Source of the DNA: Desulfosporosinus sp. FKB
GTDB taxonomy: Bacteria; Bacillota; Desulfitobacteriia; Desulfitobacteriales; Desulfitobacteriaceae
Direction: 5' to 3'
Length of the DNA: 64,000 nucleotides
Assembly (NCBI RefSeq): GCF_002196705.1
Contig: NZ_NADJ01000034.1
Span: forward strand, 62,001-126,000
In this document: piece by piece, positions 17,801 through 24,623 of the stretch
Layout of the letters: each line of letters opens with the position of its first letter
Numbering within the stretch: position 1 is the first letter of the stretch
The notes under the pieces: generated by a model
What the model saw: only the letters and a program-made list of their open reading frames with translations
What the model was told of the DNA's origin: nothing
Databases searched by the model: none
Made by a program: the position numbers and the translations under genes

Positions 17801-18194
17801 AATTGAAATCACAGAGAGCATTGCCATGAAAAAGGGGGAATCTTCCGTTAATTTATTACATCGTATTAAAGAATTGGGAGTTCGGATTTCCATTGATGAT
17901 TTTGGAACGGGATTTTCGTCACTAAATTACTTACAACGATTGCCGGTAGATACTTTAAAAATTGATCAGTCTTTTGTTCGAGATATTACTGAAGATAATA
18001 ATGGGGAAGAAGTGATTACTACAATTATTTTATTGGCTCGAAGTCTTCACCTTAGAGTAATCGCTGAAGGAGTAGAAACGAAAATCCAATGGCATTTCCT
18101 CAAAGAAAAACAATGCGATGAAATGCAAGGGTATTTCTTTAGTAAACCGCTCTTGGCAGAGGACATTGAACGAAGGTTCTTATTGTCCGATTAA
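14889..18194 (+). CDS. Membrane PAS-GAF-PAS-PAS-GGDEF-EAL protein
   Basis: The 1101-residue protein starts at ATG 14889 (AAGGAGGA 8 bases before); ATG 14856 is upstream of that site. Two transmembrane helices (about 17-38 and 55-78), a coiled coil (about 83-135), PAS (about 140-260), GAF (about 265-425), two PAS domains (about 430-545 and 550-675), GGDEF (about 680-840; RQGGDEFLILL intact) and EAL (about 855-1100). The EAL domain keeps MEALIRW, NISARQF, EITES, DDFGTGFSSL and AEGVET, so both synthesis and hydrolysis of c-di-GMP look possible. Which activity dominates cannot be decided here. Confidence 0.93.
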   Translation: MMVNLKWDNLKRITPWRLTSLYALIGGFWILFSDRILGFFIQDQKLYVQLSTLKGWAYVFVTSVFLYLFFYWGLKSLQDSEEALQDSYQRLQSKHKELEIAHEEMEATHEELVAAEEELKQQFYEVQEQEAYYRRVYEGISSGIIVQNRHGQLIHANDAACRLLRRGRSQLRLPSPIDGSWRAYFSDGTPFKWEGLPKDALAHNEKSPLYRELVVSEGSQQKSWLSIHSDIIQNLNSDHDQEIITTLVDITEEKTLEIYEHLLNEINQMVLSEKTLPEIKRYLCEQLVKQMEFPWVWIGVKKDDGMVEFRAQAGLKYLDSNPIRWDESLYGQGAVGRAIQTGYKHVEVLEGNPIFDAWKDFIEKNELRSVAVFPLIHQGETFGVLTLYSRIIDYFNEKRLAFLEHFSFQLAVMFNSASDREHMERYRLLAEDSLEMILFVQSDGRIIDANEAAINRYGYTREELTSMYIQDIRLNADRDKLIEQLRLAQTGIQFECMHHCKDGSIFPVDVSSKGAVFRGQSIIVSIIRDATERKNTEAIIWLEKERAQVTLDSIGDAVITTDVQGNVEYLNPIAEALTGWSNAEAVGRPLEQVFRIVNENTSAPVESPIVRCLREGRIVGLANHTVLIHQNGQRIAIEDSAAPIRDRQGAVIGGVLVFHDVSDKRNLMKELAHQAHHDSLTGLPNRLLFNELLNQALAQARRKKSMLAVLFLDLDHFKLINDTMGHNMGDLLLQLCSERLQQAIREGDTIARQGGDEFLILLPEIRRGEEAAYVTDRILKVFLEPFMLSGNEVFISTSVGISLYPNDGSDLESLVKQADTAMYYAKEQGRKNYQFFTPELNSRAQERLTLENNLRKALEREEFVLNYQPQVDFSTGRIVGMEALIRWNSAERGIVSPDVFIPIAEETGLIVPIGEWVLRNACAQNVAWQKQGHQPWRIAVNISARQFQEANFIELLSKVINDTEMDPQWLEIEITESIAMKKGESSVNLLHRIKELGVRISIDDFGTGFSSLNYLQRLPVDTLKIDQSFVRDITEDNNGEEVITTIILLARSLHLRVIAEGVETKIQWHFLKEKQCDEMQGYFFSKPLLAEDIERRFLLSD

Positions 18195-18329
18195 TACATA
18201 ATGATTACAACAACTTGATCTCTGGCAGGAAATTATTTCAGAAAGTAGAATAATATATTAGCCAACTATATAAAAGAGAGAAGAATATCAAAATGTGACA
18301 TATATCAGGTGAACTGAGGAGGATTTAAG

Positions 18330-19490
18330 ATGCGGTATGCAAAATGGATGGCTAATATAGGTGAAAGCTTTATAGGGGAAATGCTAAAAGCTGCCCAGAA
18401 TCCAGATATGATATCATTTGCCGGCGGTTTGCCGGCCCATGAACTTTTTCCGGATCAGGTCTTGCAGCGCAGTTTTCAGCGCGTTTTCGAGGAACAGGGA
18501 AAACCTGCTCTTCAATATGCTCAAACTGCCGGACATCCGCCCTTAAGAGAATGGCTTGCGAAAGAGCATCTGAGAAATGGTAAACCGGCTGAGATGGAAA
18601 ACATCGTTGTGACAACAGGAAGTCAACAGGGCTTAAGTTTATTGGGTCAAACCTTTTTAGATCCGGGTGACGTTGTGTTTTTGGAAATGCCGACTTATCT
18701 GGGAGCGATTCAGGCCTTTCAGGCTTTTGGTGCTCGATTCAGGATGATTCCCTGCGATGATCAGGGGATCATTCCCGAGGAACTGGAGAAAATGCTTGGC
18801 GAAGTAACTCCCAAATTCTTATATCTTATTCCTAATTACCAAAATCCTACCGGTAAGGTGATGGGCCTTGCGCGCAGACTGCAGCTTTTGCGGGTAGCTC
18901 AAATTTATGATTTGCTGATCGTTGAGGATAATCCTTACGGGGAACTGCGTTTTGAAGGGGAAGCTTTGCCCAATTTAGTGGAATTGGGTGAAAATGTCAT
19001 CTATTTGGGAACCTTTTCAAAAGTTTTAGCCCCTGGACTAAGGGTCGGATACGTTGTTGCAGATGCAGACATTGTAGATCACCTTTGCCAAACGAAAGAG
19101 GGGGTAGACTTACACAGCAATAATCTGACTCAGCGTGCGGTGTTAGAGTTTTTAAAAGAAGGTGTGCTCCCGGAACATATTCAAACCTTGCGAAGGGTCT
19201 ATAAGGAACGAAGACAATCTATGGTTGAGGCTATTGAAAAGTATCTCGGTGACCAGGTGGAAATGATTGTGCCTTCAGGAGGTCTCTTTCTTTGGGCTCG
19301 TTTCAAAAATATAGCCAGCAGTTTTGATTATGTTGAGGAGACTATTCGTCAGAATGTTCTCTATGTTCCGGGCGCGGTCTTTTACACAGATCAGCGAGTC
19401 ACTCCAGAGGTACGTTTGAACTATTCCTGCTCGACACCGGAAGTAATTGATGAGGGAATTAAGCGCTTAGCACGGGCGATCGTAGGCTAG
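18330..19490 (+). CDS. PLP-dependent aminotransferase, class I/MocR-like domain (LysN/2-aminoadipate type)
   Basis: The 386-residue product starts at ATG 18330 with AGGAGG upstream. MISFAGGLPAHELFP at the start, PNYQNPTGK (about 170), the PLP aspartate region VEDNPYGELRFEG, and the Schiff-base lysine in YLGTFSKVLAPGLRVGY (about 232) place it with 2-aminoadipate/kynurenine-type aminotransferases. No GntR domain is fused. The amino donor is unknown. It is monocistronic, with a terminator shared with the convergent cobS. Confidence 0.88.
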   Translation: MRYAKWMANIGESFIGEMLKAAQNPDMISFAGGLPAHELFPDQVLQRSFQRVFEEQGKPALQYAQTAGHPPLREWLAKEHLRNGKPAEMENIVVTTGSQQGLSLLGQTFLDPGDVVFLEMPTYLGAIQAFQAFGARFRMIPCDDQGIIPEELEKMLGEVTPKFLYLIPNYQNPTGKVMGLARRLQLLRVAQIYDLLIVEDNPYGELRFEGEALPNLVELGENVIYLGTFSKVLAPGLRVGYVVADADIVDHLCQTKEGVDLHSNNLTQRAVLEFLKEGVLPEHIQTLRRVYKERRQSMVEAIEKYLGDQVEMIVPSGGLFLWARFKNIASSFDYVEETIRQNVLYVPGAVFYTDQRVTPEVRLNYSCSTPEVIDEGIKRLARAIVG

Positions 19491-19582
19491 ATAATTATAG
19501 TCTAGATCAACGAAGATGATTTGCCAGGATAGCTACTAGGATGATTAAATAGGACTGTGAGAACTAATCAATAAGAAATTGG

Positions 19583-19612
19583 GGCCGTAACGAAGATTAA
19601 TTCGTTACGGCC
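19583..19612. terminator. Convergent terminator hairpin
   Basis: A 12-bp perfect stem (19583-19594 with 19601-19612) sits between the aminotransferase and cobS stops. T tracts on both sides are modest. Confidence 0.75.
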
Positions 19613-19654
19613 TCTTCCACAAATAATGAGCCTATTTAAAGATGTATTTTTATT

Positions 19655-20392
19655 TTAATGGAGAAAAGGAAAAGCTGCAAAAAGGCAAAGTACTTCAGAA
19701 AGCTCGATAATGGCTCCATAGAGATCGCCGGTCAAGCCCCCGATAAGGGAAGTGATTTTATGTGCCCAAAGGGTTACAGCAATAATACAAACGAAGAAGG
19801 AGATTATGCCTGCGAAGCCTGATAATAAATAGGAGATTCCACAGACTAGGGCTCCCGAAATAAGAAGTGTAATCCATTGAGTCGCCTCGTGAAATCCCTT
19901 GCCTAATCCTTGAGCTCGAGCATATGGAAAGGCTATGACGCCTATTTGAAAAACCCAACGCGAAAGCATAGGCATAATAAGAAGAAGAGAAAATTTTGCC
20001 GGAGTTAGACTTGCAAGTAAAGAAAATTTAAAGAGCAGTAAACCAAAGAGTGCCATGGAAGCATGGGCTCCAACTCGGCTGTCCTTCATGATTTCTAAGA
20101 TCCGTTCCGGGCTGCGGGCGGACAGCAATCCGTCCATGCTGTCCATGAAACCATCAAGATGGAGCCCGCCGGTGAGCATTAGTTCGGCAGCTAAGAGGAG
20201 AGCACCTAACACCAACGGCGGAAAAAATGGAAACAACCCTTTGGCCAGAAGCCAAAGAATAAAGCCTATTAAAAGCCCTACTAATGGATAATAACGATAA
20301 CTTCCAGTAAACTCTTCCGAGGTTACCTCCACCTTAGGTGAGGGTAAAGGAAGTCTGGTCAGGAAAGTGAGAGCGATGAGAAATCCGCGCAT
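19655..20392 (-). CDS. cobS: Adenosylcobinamide-GDP ribazoletransferase (cobalamin synthase)
   Basis: The 245-residue integral membrane protein has six or so helices. The conserved acidic motif DGFMDSMDGLLS (about 100-111) and FLTRLPLP near the start identify CobS. It joins adenosylcobinamide-GDP to alpha-ribazole (phosphate), the last assembly step of the cobalamin nucleotide loop. Its ribosome binding site lies in the end of cobU, and the genes are 3 bases apart. It is the third gene of the cobT-cobU-cobS transcript. Confidence 0.96.
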   Translation of the reverse strand: MRGFLIALTFLTRLPLPSPKVEVTSEEFTGSYRYYPLVGLLIGFILWLLAKGLFPFFPPLVLGALLLAAELMLTGGLHLDGFMDSMDGLLSARSPERILEIMKDSRVGAHASMALFGLLLFKFSLLASLTPAKFSLLLIMPMLSRWVFQIGVIAFPYARAQGLGKGFHEATQWITLLISGALVCGISYLLSGFAGIISFFVCIIAVTLWAHKITSLIGGLTGDLYGAIIELSEVLCLFAAFPFLH

Positions 20393-20395
20393 TGG

Positions 20396-21031
20396 CTATC
20401 TCTCCTTGCGCAGGGATGAGAGCAAGGCCTCGCCTGAATGCTTGATTTCCACGGGGAGACCCGCAGTGACCCAATAAACCTTATCTGCGCTTTGGGCGAG
20501 AATTTGATTACTTCGTCCTGCTAAATCGCGGTAAGCACGGGATAAGGAATTTTCCGGAACAATTCCCTGACCGACTTCATTGGTAACGAAAATAACAGAC
20601 GGCTGAATTTCTTGCGCCAGGAGCCCTACTTCTTGTACGAGGGATAAGATTTTAGGTTCGATCATCTCATAAATGGTTTGGGTAATATGAGCTGATTGCG
20701 AAGCTTGTGCATTTTTCTCTGTCTCAGAAAGAAGAAGATTCGTGAGCCAAAGGGTGACACAATCGAGGAGAATAACCCCATTAGTCTCTTTTAGTTTCTG
20801 CAAGGTATCGGGAATATTTAATGGTTCTTCGATCAATTGCCAAGTTGCGGGCCTTTGTAGTTGGTGCTTTTTGACCCGGTGCGCCATTTCTTCGTCCAAG
20901 ATTTGAGCCGTTGCAATATAAATGACAGGTCGACTGGGGTACGCCGTATGGGCAGCTAATAGTTCCGCAAAACTACTTTTGCCGCTTCGTGACCCTCCCG
21001 TTATAAGGGTGAATTGTGACATCGTTTTCAA
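20396..21031 (-). CDS. cobU: Adenosylcobinamide kinase / adenosylcobinamide-phosphate guanylyltransferase
   Basis: The 211-residue enzyme has an N-terminal P-loop GGSRSGKSS (about 12-20), CVTLWLTNLL (about 94) and the guanylyl-binding region VTNEVGQGIVPENSLSRAYRD (about 148-168), all diagnostic of CobU. It phosphorylates and then guanylylates adenosylcobinamide, feeding CobS. TTG 21031 has GAGGGG about 6 bases ahead; ATG 21022 is the alternative. The middle gene of the riboswitch-controlled operon. Confidence 0.96.
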   Translation of the reverse strand: MKTMSQFTLITGGSRSGKSSFAELLAAHTAYPSRPVIYIATAQILDEEMAHRVKKHQLQRPATWQLIEEPLNIPDTLQKLKETNGVILLDCVTLWLTNLLLSETEKNAQASQSAHITQTIYEMIEPKILSLVQEVGLLAQEIQPSVIFVTNEVGQGIVPENSLSRAYRDLAGRSNQILAQSADKVYWVTAGLPVEIKHSGEALLSSLRKER

Positions 21032-21071
21032 TGACTCCCCTCATTGTCTTAATAAACCCAATCACGTGGCC

Positions 21072-22151
21072 CTAATTTGCTTTTTCACTGACGCCTGCAT
21101 CTTCAAAGGTCGCCATTTCGTTTAAAATGTGCAGGGCAGCTTCAACGAGGTGAAAGGTCAAGGCTGCTCCCGTGCCCTCACCTAATCTCATATCAAGATT
21201 TAGCACCGGTTCCAGTTTTAGTTCAGCTAGTGCTTTACGGTGCCCAATTTCGACGGATCCATGGGATGGGAGCATATAAGCCACGCTCTTGGGAGCAAGT
21301 TTAGCAGCAATTAAAGCTCCTGCTGTAGAGATAAATCCATCAATAACGATGGGAACATGACTGGCAGCGGCTTGAATGATGCTGCCTGCAATGGCGGCTA
21401 TTTCTAGACCTCCAACTTTCATGAGGACATCAAGTGCATCCGTTACGTCCGGCCGGTTCACTTCGATGGCTTTTTTAATGGCTTGGCATTTTCTTAAGAG
21501 GCCTTTGTCATCAATTCCAGTTCCTCGTCCCACAACGGACTCAACGGAAGAATTCGTCAGGAGGGCTACAATAGCTGAACTGGGAGTGGTATTGCCGATA
21601 CCAAGTTCTCCGGTAGCAAAAAGGTTATAGCTGTTTTGAATTTTTTCTTGGGCAACTTCAGCCCCGGTGAGCAACGCTTGGAGCGCTTCCTTCTTCGTCA
21701 TGGCCGGCCCTTTCGTCATATTCCGAGTTCCGTCGGCTACACGCTTATGAAGGCAGTTACCTTCGAGAGGAAAAGCAACTCCAACATCGGTTAAAACGAC
21801 ATCAGCTTGGGCTTGGCGAGCCAAGACGTTAATAGCTGCACCGCCGTTTATTATATTATACGCCATTTGGGGAGTTACTTCCTGAGGAAAGGCACTGACC
21901 CCTTCTTCTACGACTCCATGGTCTCCAGCCATTAAGAGGACGGCTCTTTTTAAGAGTTTGGGCTGAGAAGTGCGTTGAATTCCGCCAAGCTGTTTCGCAA
22001 AGTGTTCTAACTGTCCTAAGCTTCCTTGTGGTTTAGTCAGGGAATCTAAACGTACTTGAATTTTGGCCATAGCCGCTTCATCAAGGTCGGAAACTGAGGT
22101 AATGAGATGTTGAAGTTGATCATGGAGTTGTGTTTCGGATAAATTTTTCAT
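21072..22151 (-). CDS. cobT: Nicotinate-nucleotide--dimethylbenzimidazole phosphoribosyltransferase
   Basis: The 359-residue enzyme starts at ATG 22151 with a perfect AAGGAGG. The longer open frame up to 22295 runs through the riboswitch expression platform and is not translated. Motifs are LDSLTKPQGSLGQLE (about 27-41), MAGDHGVVEEGVSAFPQEVT (about 66-85), GELGIGNTTPSSA (about 169) and the C-terminal LDMRLGEGTGA with the catalytic glutamate. It makes alpha-ribazole phosphate from a lower-ligand base, the CobS co-substrate. First gene of the operon. Confidence 0.97.
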   Translation of the reverse strand: MKNLSETQLHDQLQHLITSVSDLDEAAMAKIQVRLDSLTKPQGSLGQLEHFAKQLGGIQRTSQPKLLKRAVLLMAGDHGVVEEGVSAFPQEVTPQMAYNIINGGAAINVLARQAQADVVLTDVGVAFPLEGNCLHKRVADGTRNMTKGPAMTKKEALQALLTGAEVAQEKIQNSYNLFATGELGIGNTTPSSAIVALLTNSSVESVVGRGTGIDDKGLLRKCQAIKKAIEVNRPDVTDALDVLMKVGGLEIAAIAGSIIQAAASHVPIVIDGFISTAGALIAAKLAPKSVAYMLPSHGSVEIGHRKALAELKLEPVLNLDMRLGEGTGAALTFHLVEAALHILNEMATFEDAGVSEKAN

Positions 22152-22178
22152 GACATAATCCTCCTTAATTTTCAGATG

Positions 22179-22221
22179 AAAAAAAGTAAAGTCCCGCCAC
22201 AAATAATGTGGTCGGGACTTT
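22179..22221 (-). terminator. Riboswitch expression-platform terminator
   Basis: On the minus strand, a 14-bp stem (22207-22221 with 22188-22201; one G-U pair) is followed by ACTTTTTTTC. It sits between the cobalamin aptamer and cobT, so B12 binding probably causes premature termination. Confidence 0.88.
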
Positions 22222-22264
22222 GCCGTCGTCACCGACGCTTCCCAATATAGGGAAGCCGTCAACA

Positions 22265-22412
22265 TTTTAGGCAGGTCTCCTGGCTCTCGAATCATTGCCG
22301 GTTCGCAGCCTTCCCAGCATAAGCCAGTGGTCAGCGAGGCTCATCGAATACAGTGGTGGGTCCGCGTCGTTTTTTATTCCGAACTTCCCTATTCTCCCCA
22401 AAGGGCACCTAA
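22265..22412 (-). promoter_or_regulatory. Cobalamin riboswitch aptamer
   Basis: Read on the minus strand it starts with AGGTGCCCTT, continues with GGGGAGAATAGGGAA and CCACCACTGTATTCG, and ends with the B12 box AGCCAGGAGACCTGCC. These blocks, in this order, are the conserved core of cobalamin (AdoCbl-type) riboswitches. It precedes cobT and the terminator just downstream. The 150 bases on its far side (22440-22588) are AT-rich and probably hold the promoter. Confidence 0.95.
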
Positions 22413-22588
22413 AATGGATTGATTTTCTATAGCATATCACAACGGTTACTAATTCTCAAGACGGGAAAAGCTTATTGGTTGAAAATAACAACAATTTAAT
22501 GAATTAAAAAGTTTGAGTTTCCGTAAAGCTAAACTATTTAATAAGCTAATCTAAACTATAACTATATTAAAAGCAAAAATCACGCGTT

Positions 22589-22912
22589 ATGTATGATGGT
22601 AAAAAAGCTTACCCTAGAATTTGCAAGAACAATTTTAGCGAAGAAAGTTCAAATACAGCACCTACTCCAACACCGCCATCATCGACACCAACTTCCACGG
22701 GAAAAGATATTTATGACAAGAATTGTGCCGCTTGTCATGGTCCCGCTGGAGCAGGTGGTTCAGCGCGAGCCCAAAATACGGAAACAAGGTCCCAGAATGA
22801 AGTTGCTAATATCACACGAAATGGAAAAGGATCAATGCCTGGTTTTGGAAGTTCTTTGAGCGTTGCTGATATTCAAGCAGTTTCGGAATATGTCGCCGGT
22901 TTAAAAAAGTGA
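22589..22912 (+). CDS. c-type cytochrome domain lacking an export signal (possibly 5' damaged)
   Basis: The frame encodes 107 residues: a proline/threonine linker (APTPTPPSSTPTSTG, about 25-38) then a class I cytochrome c domain with CAACH (about 48) and the distal methionine in GSMPGF (about 80). Cytochromes with this layout are normally lipoproteins, with a hydrophobic signal and lipobox cysteine before the linker. Here the 25 residues ahead of the linker are polar, an in-frame stop lies at 22568, and no ribosome binding site precedes ATG 22589. The gene has probably lost its 5' part or carries a frameshift. ATG 22593 in another frame begins MMVKKLTL, perhaps the relic of the original start. 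Confidence 0.6.
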   Translation: MYDGKKAYPRICKNNFSEESSNTAPTPTPPSSTPTSTGKDIYDKNCAACHGPAGAGGSARAQNTETRSQNEVANITRNGKGSMPGFGSSLSVADIQAVSEYVAGLKK

Positions 22913-23004
22913 ACAGCCTAAGATGGACATCTTATTTTTAGCAGAGATGTCCTTTTTTACAAGTCATAATCTATCATATATAATTGTTATAATCACTAAG
23001 TTGA

Positions 23005-23088
23005 GTGAACTCGGATGGACCCTACCCCACCGAAGCAAGGTATGGGAACCGCCCCCACTTGAAGAAGTGAGAGTCTTCTTATGATTGG
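23005..23088 (-). repeat. Structured repeat, partial (copy I)
   Basis: On the minus strand it follows TTTAT with CCAATCATAAG, a P1 hairpin (CTCACTTCTTCAAGTGGGGG, imperfect), TTCCCATACCTTGCTTCGG, and then jumps to GAGTTCAC. The central stems and the terminal hairpin are deleted. It lies between the cytochrome and CorC-type genes. Confidence 0.8.
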
Positions 23089-23151
23089 ATAAATGTCGTA
23101 AAAAATTATGGAGTTCTCTATAGAAATATTAGGAAAGGAAAAGGTTAGGCT

Positions 23152-24540
23152 GTGTTCGAGAGAACATCGCTTAATCAGGGGAGTGTCATAGAAGGTCTGC
23201 TTTGGAGCCTTTTTAAGGTTTTATTTGCTTTTCTCTTAGTTTTAATAAATGGTATTTTTGTAGCTGCCGAGTTCTCGATGGTTAAAGTCCGAAAAACCCG
23301 TTTGGCCGAGCTGGCTGAAAACGGTTCCCATCGTGCTCAGACGGCTTTAGAAGTTACCTCAAAGCTTGATGCTTATCTTTCGGCGAGTCAGCTGGGTATT
23401 ACCCTGGCTTCTCTGGGCCTGGGCTGGTTGGGCGAACCGGCTGTTTCGGCACTTATCGAACCTTTGTTCAGCGGGCTGGGAAGATGGGAGAGGCTTTATA
23501 CTGAAACCATCTCCGTAATTATTGCCTTTTTATTGATTACTTGTGTGCATATTGTTCTTGGCGAACTTGTTCCAAAGTCAATGGCCATACAGAAAGATGA
23601 AGGAACGGCTCTGGCAACGGCCGGTTTATTAAAAGGATTTTATCGAGTTTTTTATCCGGTGATTTGGACTCTTAACAGTCTTGCGAACTTTGTCCTGCGA
23701 CTCTTGGGTATTCAACCGGCTAATGAACAGGATCTTGTCCACAGTGAAGAAGAACTGCGCATGTTAGTAGATGCCAGTCAACGATATGGCTATTTGGATA
23801 AAATGGAAGGAAAGCTTCTCGATAATGTCTTCGAATTTTCAGACCGCATTGCCAGTGAAGTCATGATTCCCCGCCAGGACATGGTCTGTATTTTTCTCCA
23901 GGATACCTTTGCCGAGTGTCTTGAACTTATAAAGAAATATGGGCATACTCGGTATTTGCTCTGCGATGGGGACAAAGATCATGTTCTGGGGTTAGTACAC
24001 ATGAGAGATATCTTCTGGCTTCAGGAACAATCTGAAGAGAAGGATATTACTAAGATTAAACGAGACATACTTGTTGTTCCGGAAGGAATGCCAATTTCAC
24101 ATTTAGTTCAAGCCATGCGAAGTCAAAGAACTCATATGGCTGTGGTCGTTGATGAATTTGGCGGTACTGCGGGACTTGTAACCATTGAAGATATGCTGGA
24201 GGAACTCGTTGGCGAAATTTACGATGAATTTGAATTAGAGCAGCCTCCTGTTGAAAAGCTTAATGATCAGGAATATATTCTTAACGGTCGTGTTCTTATG
24301 GAAGAAGTATCAGAATTGCTGGAAATTCAACTTGAAGAAGAAACTGTATCTACCATCGGCGGCTACGTCTTTTCCCGCTTAGGCCGTAAGCCTTTAAAAG
24401 GCGACGTGGTATATTTTGATGGCTTCCTTTTTGAAGTTATTGAAGTCAATGGTTTCCGTATAACGAAAGTTAAGGTCACCAAAAAGCAACCTCAGGAACC
24501 CAAAGAGGAAGAAATAAACAATTTTGATGATATAAAATGA
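23152..24540 (+). CDS. CNNM/CorC-type transporter or efflux protein (HlyC/CorC family)
   Basis: The 462-residue protein starts at GTG 23152 after AGGAAAGG. A CNNM transmembrane domain (about 20-215, LVLINGIFVAAEFSMVKVRKTR and GELVPKSMA) is followed by two CBS domains (about 230-350; IPRQDMV, VVDEFGGTAGLVTIEDMLEELVG) and a C-terminal CorC_HlyC domain (about 365-445). These proteins are implicated in magnesium or cobalt export; the old haemolysin label is misleading. It ends at a compact terminator. Confidence 0.92.
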   Translation: MFERTSLNQGSVIEGLLWSLFKVLFAFLLVLINGIFVAAEFSMVKVRKTRLAELAENGSHRAQTALEVTSKLDAYLSASQLGITLASLGLGWLGEPAVSALIEPLFSGLGRWERLYTETISVIIAFLLITCVHIVLGELVPKSMAIQKDEGTALATAGLLKGFYRVFYPVIWTLNSLANFVLRLLGIQPANEQDLVHSEEELRMLVDASQRYGYLDKMEGKLLDNVFEFSDRIASEVMIPRQDMVCIFLQDTFAECLELIKKYGHTRYLLCDGDKDHVLGLVHMRDIFWLQEQSEEKDITKIKRDILVVPEGMPISHLVQAMRSQRTHMAVVVDEFGGTAGLVTIEDMLEELVGEIYDEFELEQPPVEKLNDQEYILNGRVLMEEVSELLEIQLEEETVSTIGGYVFSRLGRKPLKGDVVYFDGFLFEVIEVNGFRITKVKVTKKQPQEPKEEEINNFDDIK

Positions 24541-24568
24541 GGCCTGCAATTGTGCTGCAGGCCTTTCT
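24541..24568 (+). terminator. Terminator after the CorC-type gene
   Basis: GGCCTGCA (24541-24548) pairs with TGCAGGCC (24556-24563), then TTTCT. It starts directly at the stop codon. Confidence 0.8.
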
Positions 24569-24623
24569 AATCGTGAGACTTCCCACTTCTACAAGTGGGA
24601 GCGGCCCCCGTTCTCGAGTTCAC
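24568..24623 (+). repeat. Structured repeat, internally deleted (copy J)
   Basis: This copy has AATCGTGAGAC, the P1 hairpin with loop CTAC, then only a short GC-rich remnant before CGAGTTCAC. Its last base is the first of the three bases that make the asnB stop codon on the other strand. The inner stems and terminal hairpin are missing. Confidence 0.8.

Noticed and set aside
21966-22295. N-terminal extension of cobT past 22151
   Set aside because: It would translate the riboswitch terminator; AAGGAGG and normal CobT length fix the start at 22151.
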